The translations under genes were made by a program, and so were the position numbers. From Diplolepis rosae (lineage: Eukaryota > Arthropoda > Insecta > Hymenoptera > Diplolepididae), in assembly GCA_030998225.1 (NCBI GenBank), contig JAPYXD010000704.1:6262001-6326000 (forward strand): a stretch of 64,000 nucleotides of DNA, read 5' to 3'. Positions 46,621-57,522 of this stretch are shown here, piece by piece. The notes under the pieces are model-generated. The model did not search any database. It saw nothing but the letters and a program-made list of their open reading frames with translations, and was not told the DNA's origin. Numbering within the stretch: position 1 is the stretch's first letter; every line of letters begins with the position of its first letter.

Positions 46621-47215
46621 CAAAATAATATTATTAAAAATAAAAAAGTCTTTTTCTTAGCAAAACTACGCGGAATACGCAAAAAATGCCAAGGAATAAA
46701 ATTTGTCACCTCCAGAAGATGTATAAATTCACTTCAGACAATTTTTAATAAATACAAATAATTGTGTTTCTAAAGTAAAAACTAAATAAAAATAATAAAT
46801 AATTCCGTTATCTGTTTTTCAGAGAAACCATAGATGTGAAACAATTGTTATTATAACTTTAAATGCACTCTAAAAAAAAGTCTATCCATAGTGAAATTAC
46901 GTTCTTTTCAGAATGCATCCATTGAAATTAAGCATATTCCTTTTGTCTACCAACAGAATCTTTTTCCTGTTACAAAACTCATCTGTGAGATGCAAAAAGA
47001 AAATATTTTTAGCAATGAACGATTTTTTTTGACTCTGAAAAGAAATCCTCTAATTATGTAAGGATTGCATTTCTAGACTAGGAGACGAAGTGCGCCTGCG
47101 CATTAGTAAGTGTACATCGTCTGGTGCTAATCTGTTCACAGATATTTTGTCAGTACGGTGCCAACTACGAAGAATATATTTATTTATGATCAAAATCAAT
47201 TAACAAAATCAAATA

Positions 47216-47270
47216 ATGGATTTCTACAAATTATTAGGAATCCCAGAGTGCGACGTAGAAATTTTGAAAG
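47216..47270 (+). CDS. Orphan first-exon candidate (MDFYKLLGIPECDVEILK)
   Basis: ATG at 47216 opens 18 codons of well-balanced protein-like sequence, MDFYKLLGIPECDVEILK, followed by a possible donor G/GTTCGT at 47271. Unspliced it stops after 38 codons. The upstream 100 bp is richer in GC than its surroundings. The start vaguely recalls J-domain openings (DYYKLLG), but the spacing is not convincing and I assign no function. It lies inside the 46865-48097 element, so it may be a transposon-encoded exon. No downstream exon was found. Confidence 0.25.
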
Positions 47271-47377
47271 GTTCGTATACCAAAACAAACAATTTTGATC
47301 CGCATAACCTTATTTTTCATTGCTTCTGATGACAATTCAAAGATATTCCCAAGAATGTCAATAAAACCATTACACGC

Positions 47378-47498
47378 AAAAAAATGTGTAGCTGGTACAA
47401 AGAAACATATTGCTGTTCAAGCTATATTATTAACTATCCTAACCACAAATGTGGCTACTATAACCTAAAATATCCTTGTGACAGCTACACATTTTTTT
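47378..47498. repeat. Short hairpin with AAAATGTGTAGCTG arms
   Basis: AAAAAAATGTGTAGCTG and its mirror CAGCTACACATTTTTTT, 121 bp in all. A small MITE inside the larger element. Confidence 0.7.
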
Positions 47499-48349
47499 CC
47501 ATAAAACAGTTTCGTATATGTATAATTTTTTATACAATTTATTTATTTTATAAAATATACAGTTGTTTTTTATTTGTAAAACAATATTTTGATTCGAAAT
47601 TATTAGTAAAATGTTTACTATAGAATTTATTGTGAAATTTAAAATGCAACAAAGTTTAAAAATAATTTTTTAACACTTTTTCAACATTATATATTTAATA
47701 GATCATGAACTTTCAATTTTACACGTATTGGAAAATTTGTAATGTAAGCAAAGTTATATCTTAAAATTTCTTTAAGCTGAAATCTAAGACGAGTCGTTAT
47801 TATATAATTGGAAATGATCGATTGAATATTGGGATTTGTCAAAGTTTGGCTTGTGTACATTTCTTATAGGTTATATCATAGAATTTGTTTTCTTTTAACA
47901 TCGAAATTATACTTCCTTCGTACGACAAAGGATTTTATTTCCAGACAAAAGGAAAAAGTTTGGCAGTGAAATGATAGCACTTGAAACGAAAATACTTAAA
48001 CTGTTAGATGATTTCCTCTTATGCCAATTTTGAGTAGAAAATCCATTCATAGTGAACGGAATTGTTCGACAGTCAATATTCCGTTTTTAGAGTGTGCCCA
48101 GAAAGAAAGGAAGACTTCGTTAACCAGACATTTTTGATCAGCGTTTCTGTTATTAGCCATCAAAACCGTTTTTCTAAAAAATTAAAAATTCAATTTTTGC
48201 GCCGAAATATACGATAAACGGTAAAAATGTTATAGAACAAAATTTTTTATTTCAGAGAGATCTACCAATTTGCTTCTGACCACTTTTTAATAGGAGTCAT
48301 TTCTTTGCTTATTAATGAAAAATGTTATCAAAAATGGAAAATTTTGGTT

Positions 48350-49010
48350 TCCAGAAAAACTATACGAGAAAAAACGGTTTTCACGAAAGCGTCTGCCTGT
48401 CTGTCCAGGGTCTGTGGACATGATAACTTTCGATAGAATTATCAGATTGGATTAAAATTTGGCACACCTCTTAAGGGCCCAAAAAAAGACGAGTTCGTTA
48501 ACCAGCCACATCCAACCAAAATTGTGAAAATAAGAGCATTTTTTGTTTTAGAATTTTTTTTTTGAAGAATAAAAAATGTTGTCTCGCACAGTTTCTGCAA
48601 AAATGTATAGTTTATGTTCCAATTTCATAAAAAAACGATTAAAATTTTTAATTATATTTTTTAAACAATATATGTTTTTTCATCAGGAAATTTTTTGACA
48701 AAATGTATATTTTATGTTTCGATTTTAAAAAACACTATTGAATATAAAAAATTAAATTTTCTAACAAAAATATGTGAGATACAAAATAAGACGATTGTTT
48801 TTCCTTTTTGAGATATTTGGAAGAAGATACATTTTTTTAAATCATGTAATTTATAAGAAAGATATAAAAATGCATACAGTCTTAAGTAAATTAAATTTCC
48901 TTTTTCATTTTAAATCAAATACAAATTTACTAATTTCGAGAAAATTTAATTTGCATTTACAAATTTATAAAAGTGTTTTGAGCTTCAGTATAAAATTATA
49001 AGAAATAAAC
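48350..49010 (+). mobile_element. Family C repeat, partial copy
   Basis: GCGTCTGCCTGTCTGTCCAG followed by ATAACTTTCGATAGAATTAT, a GAGTTCGTTAACCAGCCACA match, and the 3' CTTAAGTAAATTAAATTTCC module. No GC hairpins are seen in this copy. Confidence 0.65.
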
Positions 49011-49482
49011 TCAAACTTGCAGTGAAATTTGCGAGGACCTTTTTATCAACATTATATATAAAATATTTTGATATTAGAATTTCATTATTGTTATATAACT
49101 TTGTTTCCTATAAAAACCATTCTTCATGATAAAAAAATCAAATCGTAAGCAATTGTCTTTACATAAAAAAATGCCTAAAAAATACCCATTTTTCTGTCTA
49201 TCACAGTAAAATAGTCCCTTAAATGCGTTAAAGGAATGATACGTTTTAACAGAACGAACAAAATTAACAAAGTAAACTTCAAAGGTCTGAGTGTAACAGA
49301 ACCTGTCACAGCAAAAGGACCGCGTGTCCAGTTTCATGCACACAAGAGAGGGAATTTTCACCCTCGATGCTTTTAGCACGACTCAAACATAAATGCAGAG
49401 TGTACGTGGCTTGATCTTATAATGTAGTGCTATAAGCTGAAATTCTGAAATCAAGATAAGTTTAATTGCAACTAATTCTAAT

Positions 49483-49694
49483 AGTTGCACGAAGAAAAAT
49501 ACAGAACTGACAAACTGTTTTTTTGCCGTCTCAACAAAATTTTAGTTCTCCTTACAAAAATTTTTGTCAAGCAAAAAGCAATAACAAACTCTTTTGTTGG
49601 TTCAACAAATAGGTTTGTTGGGAAAGCAAAAAAGTTTTGTCAGTTCTATATCAACAATCTGGTTGGTTAATACAACAATTTTGTTTCTCCGTGT
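49483..49694. repeat. MITE-like segment with CAACAAA words
   Basis: ACGAAGAAAAATACAG at the left versus TTTGTTTCTCCGTGT at the right. Internal AACTGACAAA and TTTTGTCAGTT mirrors and repeated CAACAAA/TTTGTTG words. Confidence 0.4.
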
Positions 49695-50399
49695 GGTCTT
49701 TACTTCTCTGTTTTCCATATAAAATTTAAATTTTGTTTTATTCCTTTATGAAATCTGAAATTTCATTCGCAATTGAACGTGAATGGATTTAATTTTAGAA
49801 ACAAATAAAAATAAAACTATTCTTCTATTAAAATAAACGATAATACTATATATTAACAAAAAACTTGATATTCAGGTCTACGAAAACAAATAATTTTGCA
49901 GCTGTTCCAAATTGCACATGCTACTGTTTTTTTTTCTCAAGTGGAGTTCGCGAACAGGTGTTTCCTAATATTTCCAATATATCCATTTTCATAAGAAATG
50001 TTCGGTTTTCATTATATTTTGAAAAAATAATAAATTATTTGAATCATACATTGATATTTAAGAATGAAGTAATGTACGTAGGGTAAAAATAAAATACTAC
50101 CTAAATTGTGTCCGTTCTTATTTAATAAAAAATTAAAAACAATTCCTATTATTTTCTTTTTGAATTAATATTTTATCAATTCCAATTAATTTCTCAGTTT
50201 AGTTGATTGAAAAATGAATCTTTCACCTCACTTGTAATTCCTATTGAATGATTTTGCCTATTAATTATTCTATCAACGATTACAAACTTCGTCATTGCAT
50301 TGATGAATTTAGAAGTCAATTAGGAGAAAGAGATAATATGAATAGAGGATCTGAGTCTTGACGTATTGCCAACTTTTAGTTAATTCATAATAAAGAGCG

Positions 50400-51008
50400 C
50401 TGGTCCAGCATGTGCATGGAGGCTGTCAACGAGTCTAATTACATGCTTAGGTCAGCTTTAAACTTTATGATCCTACATCTTACCGGCCTCCACGGTATCA
50501 CCGGCCGAACAACTGAATCTCTTGTTATCGCATCCTTTCTCTACTTTCCTTCAAATCCTCAGGGACTTGAAATTTTCTTCACGCAACTGGCACTCACACC
50601 GATGTTTGGAACAAGTTCTCTGCTGTTCGTTCCACACTCGACTGCCAGCAACTGCCAGTCGGCGGCAGTGAAAACAGGAATGAGACTAGTAATACAAAAC
50701 ATCGAAGAAATGCCAGCTGTCTGGCTCGATACCGTCCTACTCTCCTAAGCGCATGTCTTCAATGATTTTGACACGACCAGTTGGATCGTTTCTTATCCAA
50801 TCTCTCTTCCTTACTGACACTAGTGTTAAACGTCTCTTCCTCATCTACTGTAAGTAATTCATTCAAAGCTTCATGTGATAATACATTACCTACAATACAT
50901 ATGGAAGATAGATTAAATCCCCTTAATCCTTATATCAATCTTATCGCCTTGTATCAACTATCGATTCCTGTGTTATCGACATTGCATTTCGTCTCTGCTT
51001 GCTCTTAA
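50400..51008. other. Compositionally distinct 0.6-kb segment, unidentified
   Basis: Clearly higher GC than the flanks and free of the local repeats. A plus-strand 112-codon frame (50410-50748) and interrupted minus-strand frames (for example TAADWQLLAVECGTNSRELV) are present. None matches a family I know. It could be a decayed gene or retrocopy. Confidence 0.35.
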
Positions 51009-52215
51009 ATATTTTGAATTACAAAAAAAATCCTTGTTAAAATAAATACTAGGAAAGTTTAGGAACAGAATATTCTTACTGCCTTTTACTTATTTTCGCA
51101 AATTTTTTATTTGATAGCTCGTTTCGCTTGAACATGATTTTACAGGAAAGATAATACCGGTAATGTAGGAATCAATAAGTGGTATGTTTTCATAAAACTA
51201 CGTAATACTCAGGAAATCATCAGATTTGATTGATTTTAAGATTTACATGTGTTTAAATCTAAAATAATGAAAATTTGTCTTGAGAATTTTGAAAATAGCA
51301 GGGGACCAAAATAAACTGTTTTCAATTTTATAATTAAAAATAGAAACTGAATCTTGTTCACATATATGAAATGTACCTTTGAATGTTTAATCTTTTTTTA
51401 AAAAGTCTGAAAGGAAAAGAACCGGCTCTTTTCTCTTTGAAATTTTGATACTCGAAATATGGTTGTTATGATTGAAATTAAAGGAGTAAATAATAAATAA
51501 ACAGATTAAATAAAAAAATAAGTTTCTTCTATTACGTTTCTTAAAGCTGATCTTTCTGGATTATTACAGCAGATGTATACCACTTGTTCTAAATAAATAT
51601 ACCATTTATCATGCGAGTTTAAACTTTTGTGGATAGTTTAAGTTTCAGGATAGCTTCGCTCGAAAGTTAGATTTTGCAACTTTCTTTTGAAACTCACAGT
51701 TCAAAAAAATCTACAAGATATAAATTTTTAGTTTTTATATGTTGATTAATTATTCTCTTTTCCTATACCATCTCTTAATTTGGAATTTATTGATAATACA
51801 GAGAACAGTAAATATTTTTCGTAGGAATTTTAGACTAGAGAACTTAGACCTTTTTCAAATGGTGTATGTGAATTTTATGGATACTATAAATTTTGTAAGA
51901 TATTACATCTGAGTATTATAGAAGGAGGTGCAACTATCGGAAAGAGAGAAGTTCTGTTTTACCAACGAACTTTAAGTTGATACTCTTGGATCTTCGCCAG
52001 TTTAACTTTAGGAGCGCATGATGTGTTCAAATATCCCTGCAGAACAATTGCATTCTCCTTTTTATATCCTCTGTATTGTCGAAGAAATGTAGATTTACTA
52101 TTAGTAAAAAAATAGTATATTGTGCAATTAGGAAAAAGAATGTATTTTGCGAGTGTATAAAAGTAAATTGTGCAACTAGGGGAAAAAATATTTTTTTATA
52201 CTAGCGAGTCATAAA
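51009..52215. other. AT-rich DNA without recognised features
   Basis: Nothing supportable on either strand. Confidence 0.4.
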
Positions 52216-52462
52216 GTACATTTTAAATAGTCTATTGATGGTGAAATTACGTTCCTTTCAGAAGTCATCCATTGAAATTGAGCGGATTTCTTTTTTCTAT
52301 CATCAGAATTATTTCACTGTTAAAAACTCATCTGTAAAATGCAAAACGAAAATAGTTTAACCAATAAAGGATTTATTTCTATTTTGAAAAGAAATCCTTC
52401 AACTATTAAAGAATTACATTTGTAGTCAAGAGGATTATCGAAGGGTTATTAGTCATCATTTT

Positions 52463-53656
52463 ACATTCTCATCATGGATGAGGTATTGGTTTTATGTGAA
52501 AAATGACTTTCCAAATTTTCATCAAATCTTTACGTTTTGAGACCCCCTGAGTCAGAAAAAAGGGTTTTTACGAAAGGGTCTGTCTGTTTGTAGTAGGTCG
52601 TGTGCGGCATAACTCTCGATAGAATTATCAGATTGAATTGAGCTTTGGCACACTTTATCGGAGCCGAAAAAGTAAGAACAAGTTCGTTAACCAGCCACAT
52701 CCAATCAAAATCGAGGGATTGAGCACTACTTTTGTGTTTTTGAAAATAATTTTTTGAAAAAATCAAAAATTTCAATACTGGTTTTTGATAGTGCTCATAA
52801 ATCTCTACAAATTATCCTGATAAAATTTTTTGATTAAATTAAAATTAGAAATGTTACAGCATATTCAAATTCGAAAATAGTCAATATCAAAATTCCATTT
52901 TCCAGTTAAATTATACGAGATACGAAAAAACGTTATGATACAATATTATTAAATAAATAAAGACCTACCAATTTGAATTGTAACATTTTTTCATAAGATG
53001 CATATTTTTCTTTTTAATTAAAAAAAAAACTATTGAAAATCCAAAATTCAATTTTCTAACAATAATATTCGAAATACGAAAAAAACGTAAGAATACAAAG
53101 TTTGTAGTTTCAAAAAGATCTACAAATTTTGTCTCACATAGTTTCTGATAAAACATATATTTTTCGTTTTAATTCCAAAAAATACGATTAAAATTCAAAA
53201 ATTCCATTTTTTAGACAAAATATGTGAGATACACAAAAAACGTTTAGATGGAAAATTGTTTGCCTAAATGAGGTCTACAAATTCTCATTGAGACATTTCG
53301 GGACAGGATGTATATTTTATGTTTTGATTTTTAATATTAAAAAAATTCGATTTTTTTCACCAAAATATGATAGAGCCTTAAGTAAATTGAATTTCCTGTT
53401 TCACTTAATTTCAAAAAGAAATTGAGTGACTTTGAGAAAATGTGTAATTCACATCATCTGTAATATTATTATAAAATTGATTTGAGCTTTGCAGTATCAA
53501 ATTATAATAAATAAACTTGAATGTATGCGAAGAGCACAAGACCGAGCCCGAAGCGCAAGGTCCAGAAAGAACGGAGCGCGAAGCGCGACGATCAAATCGC
53601 GCGCCTTAGGCGCGCTCAAACTTGCGAGCGAAGCGAGCTGCGCGTGATGAGAATGT
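52463..53656 (+). mobile_element. Family C element, most complete copy
   Basis: About 1.19 kb from ACATTCTCATCATGGATGAG to GTGATGAGAATGTG. Order: CTGTCTGTTTG plus AACTCTCGATAGAATTATCA near the start, then repeated CGAGATACGAAAAAACGTT / GATCTACAAATTTTGTC modules, then TGATAGAGCCTTAAGTAAAT, then GC hairpins (GCGCGAAGCGCG, GCGCGCCTTAGGCGCGC, GCGAGCGAAGCGAGC) against the right end. No gene. Confidence 0.75.
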
Positions 53657-54261
53657 GCCCGATTCAGATTTTTTTTATTGATTTTGGAAAGAGTCTGAGT
53701 TTCATTAAATATTATGGTTTTCATAAAAAATCTCAATTAATTAAAATTTACATTTAATGAAGTTCGAAAATTTTTCTGTGTTGCAAAAAAAGGGACCAGA
53801 ATAATTTATTGTTCATTTCCCAGATATAATAACATAGAATTGTGATCAAAAGCAAGAAAATCTGAAATTTTTCAATGAAATTGAACAAAATCGTAGCCAT
53901 ATCTCAAAATGTGAATAGATTTCAATTTTATTTTTTGAAGTACAATATGGTTTTCAAAATTTATTGAAAACTGTAAATTATTGAAATTAAAACTGTTTAA
54001 ATATCCCAATCTGATCAAAGTTTGATTATATTTAAATTCTTTTCAAGAATATAAACGGAATTAATTTTTTGAAGAAAATAATTAATTTTGTCAAAAAATT
54101 TTAATAATTTCAAATCGAATCGTATTCCAATTTAAATTTATAATTCAACACTTATTAATTTTCGTCAAATTCAAATTTATAATTAAACAATGATACAAAC
54201 TTAAAATAAGATCTGTGATACAAATTTTAATTTATAATAAAGAATAATTTCAAAATAGTAA

Positions 54262-54383
54262 TGAAAAAAATTGTCTACGAGGACACCTGTCGGCAACGTA
54301 TCCTATCTGATACACGACTAGTGATACTCCGATAATGTAGGCAGTAGCAGAAATTTCAAACTCAACTAATTACTTTTAAATTC
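54262..54383 (-). repeat. Fragment of the 339-bp tandem unit, inverted
   Basis: Matches 63404-63520 in reverse: GAGGACACCTGTCGGCAACG, GATACACGACTAGTGATACT and CAAACTCAACTAATTA. The tRNA-like half is absent here, showing that the two halves of the unit can occur separately. Confidence 0.75.
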
Positions 54384-54394
54384 ATTTAAGTTTG

Positions 54395-54625
54395 TTTTAA
54401 TTTTCCGCACACTTCAAATTTTACCGCCGTAGTGCGGGAAAATCAACTTTCCGCACGCAAGACGATACCGATTCGGCTAACTATCGATATACAGTGAATA
54501 AAAAATATCGTTCGTATCACGTGCGGAACGTATTTTAACACAAGAGCGAGTCACGACGAAGACCGAGACGTCACGAGGAACTTCGGATTGCTCTTGCGTT
54601 AAAATACGCCTTTACGCATTTGATA
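54395..54625. repeat. CpG-rich inverted-repeat segment
   Basis: CGTATTTTAACACAAGAGC (from 54529) and its mirror GCTCTTGCGTTAAAATACG (to 54609) flank ACGACGAAGACCGAGACGTC. Further out, CCGCACAC, GTGCGGGAAAA and TTTCCGCACG repeat. High CpG against a CpG-poor background. Confidence 0.5.
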
Positions 54626-55319
54626 CGAAATATACTGTTTCAACATTATATTTTATAGAGTATGGACTTTCAATTTTACACATATTGAAAAATTTGTAGT
54701 GCAAACAAAGTTGTATCTTAAAATTTCTGTAAGCTGAAATCTAAAACAGATTGTTATTGTAGTATTGATAATGATCAATTTAATATTTGCATTGGTCAAG
54801 GTTGGGCTTGTGTATATTTCTTATAAGTTATCTAATAGAATTGATTTCTTTTATCCTCGAAATTATATTTCCTTTGTTTTAGTAGAAACAACTATTTTTG
54901 TGGAAGATCTGTAAATATGTCGATATTATTGTTCTACAAAATTGTATTTCTTTGGTTTCCTAAATCCTGAAACTACTATTCCCACGATAATTGAAAGACA
55001 AAAAACTGCAGAAATAAAATAGCTGAAAATTTAAAATGTAAATTCTTTTTAATGAATTTGGTGTTTCTCTATGTATATGTATATGTTTTGTTTGTAGATA
55101 ATTTAGTGTTGATGGCGAATAACGCTTTGGAAATGTACGGGTGATTTCAAATATTTAATTGAAAGAAACTTATCTTCAATCTAACTGTGTTCTTATTAGC
55201 TCAAATAGGGCAATACACTCAGATAAAAAATTGACAATCTTCGAGTGGATTAAATTTCTGATTGACGGCAAAATTAATCATGAATATCTTTGAAATTGCA
55301 AAAAGAAATTCAGAATAAA

Positions 55320-55710
55320 ACCAAGAATTTGTAGAACTTTTTGTAGTAAACAATTTTATATCATAACGTTTTTTTCCTACCTCATATAATTTAATTGGAA
55401 AATGGAATTTTGTTATTGACCTCTATCAAGTTTTAATATGCTGTAACTTTTCCAATGTTGGTTTAATTGAAATATGTGACAAGGATAACTAGGTATAGAT
55501 TTATGAGAACTATCAGACAGCAATATAGTGATTTTTTATTTTTTCAAAAACATAAAAACTTCTCATATTTTTACAAGTTTGTTCGGATGTAGCTGGTTAA
55601 CGAACTTGTCCTTCCTTTTTCGGCTCGGATAAAGTATGCCAAAGCTCAATGCAATCACATAATTCTATCGAGAGTTATCGTGTCCACAGCCGCCGGACAG
55701 ACATGAACAT
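55320..55710 (-). mobile_element. Family C repeat, inverted partial copy
   Basis: AACGAACTTGTCCTTCCTTT, AATTCTATCGAGAGTTATCG and CATAACGTTTTTTTCCTACC modules in reverse orientation. Confidence 0.6.
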
Positions 55711-56405
55711 ATAGAAACCTAAAATCAATGAAATTTTCTATTTTTTTAAGTATCACATGTACTTAAACAGAGTCAATGCACTGACATAACCTCAAACTAA
55801 AGAACAGTTTATAGAAGTAAGAAAAGTAGAACTAAAATAAATTTCAATGCATGTTGGGAAAAGCATCAATACATTCCTTAAAAAAAATTAATCTGGGTCA
55901 AAATTATATTCACAATAATAGTTATTTAACAGTTTGTGTTTTTTCTTTATTCTTCCCGTGTAGAAATTGCCCTATCTTTCCTTATTTCAAGTTGGGTTCT
56001 AGTGGGGCCCGGACTAGAATTTCCTCTTCTAGAAAAAACTGGTGGGGGCCCTGTTAGCACCCGATTAGTATTTCTAGTCCAGAAAAAACTGATAGGGGCC
56101 CTGTCAAGTTCCAGTGAGGAATTCCTTGTTTCGCTTAAGTATGGCAAATCTATTTGTATCTAGCGGGGCCCCGACTAGAGAATCCCTACTTGTAATATTT
56201 GTGGTTAAGGTTAGGTCCATTAGATACGACATAACCTTTATTCTTTATTTCCATTAAAATTTGATCTTATCTGAGAAAAATGGAGATTTTCTGAACACGG
56301 TCTTGAATATGATCAATACTGAAGAGGAATAAAGAACATCTAAGAAAACTTTTTGATAATTTTGACTCGAATTCGCATGTAATTATAATAATCATATGCG
56401 AGCAC

Positions 56406-56582
56406 CAGGGACGAATCTAGAAAAAAAATTTGGGGGGGGGGGTCCGATCGAAAAATTTAAAAATAAAAGATATTTCGGCTTTCACAAAACGTGAAGTTAG
56501 AATTGTGTTAGACAAACTCGAATTTTTTCGCGAGTGAGATTTGAGGGAGTCTGATATTTCCACCCCCTTGGATCCGTCCCTG
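56406..56582. mobile_element. hAT-type MITE with perfect 8-bp target duplication
   Basis: Ends CAGGGACGAATC and GGATCCGTCCCTG. The 8-bp duplication GCGAGCAC lies at 56398-56405 and 56583-56590. The length (177 bp), CAGGG terminus and 8-bp duplication are typical of hAT derivatives. A run of ten G lies inside. Confidence 0.85.
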
Positions 56583-57287
56583 GCGAGCACGTATGTGATG
56601 TGCACTGAAAAAAAAATTCGACGATACAGACATAATTGTGGTTCCTTGACCTATATTATATTGGAGATTTACCGAAAACCAATGTTTGCTTGCATTAGTT
56701 CAGCCTGTATGTGTATTCCAAACATATGAATTACTATTGCAGCAATATTTTTGATTAACTGTCAAATATATTTTGTTGAATTACTTAAAAACAATCAGCT
56801 ATATTCATATGGCTGATAAATCCCAAGCATTTCTTTGAGTGTGTGTGTATCTTATTGTGTCGAGGTAATAACGATAATTTAATTTTCTTGATTCAAAAGT
56901 TTCATCATATTTTTGGAATTGAAAAGACTCAAATTTTTTAGATTCTGAACATACGTTGATTTTAGTCTTGAAAACAAAAATTAAAGGAATCATAACCTGT
57001 ATAAAGTATCACTAATATACAATAATAAAAATTAATACTTCTAAAATGTATATAAATCTTTTTATTATGTAATGTTCTTTAATTCAAAAAATTTGATCTG
57101 TTTCTTTCAAAAATATTTTATTTTACTGAAAATCGATTTAATAATTAAAAGTCTTGAAAAATTTTAATCAGAATCATAAATTGGGCTGAAATCTAAAAAT
57201 TCGCGATTACACGGGGCCTATACACTTCTTACACGGCCCTGCAGTAGTTGAAGATTATAAGCGCTATTTTCTTTCTCATATTTCAAG

Positions 57288-57365
57288 CGTGCGCAGCCGA
57301 GAGGCTTAGTCGTTAGGTTAGAAATGCGTTAATTATAAGTAGAGAGGGTTCGAACCCGCGCATCG
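57288..57365 (+). other. tRNA-like sequence in the transposon core, copy 2
   Basis: The same A-box-like GCCGAGAGGCTTAGTCG and B box GGTTCGAACCC as at 4709-4786, here on the plus strand. One difference in the middle arm (GAAATGCGTTAATTAT) breaks the arm seen in copy 1. Confidence 0.5.
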
Positions 57366-57522
57366 TTAAGAATAATTTTTAATACCACCTAAACGAGCGT
57401 TTGTGTAGTGTAGAGAGGGGGGTGTATGTTTGTAGGTGTGTATATAAAAATAGTAAGTTAGAGTCTACTTGAAAGTACATACAGTTTTGAAATGTACTAA
57501 GAATATTCATCGATTCATCTAT

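Larger units (their letters stand above)
46865..48097. mobile_element. 1.23-kb element with CACTCTAAAAA termini
   Basis: GCACTCTAAAAA at the left and TTTTTAGAGTGTGC at the right are inverted. Its left 0.2 kb is repeated at about 52.22-52.43 kb and its right 0.2 kb at about 54.64-54.87 kb, in the same order and orientation. That marks a second copy split by later insertions. It contains an orphan coding-like exon (47216) and a small hairpin (47378). Confidence 0.6.
52216..54885. mobile_element. Second copy of the 46.9-48.1 kb element, split by insertions
   Basis: 52216-52430 repeats the left part of the 46.9 kb element (for example TGAAATTACGTTCCTTTCAG) and 54640-54885 repeats its right part (CTTTCAATTTTACACATATT, TAAGCTGAAATCTAA). 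Between lie a full family C copy, a SINE-like fragment and CpG-rich DNA, so it has been invaded repeatedly. Confidence 0.55.
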
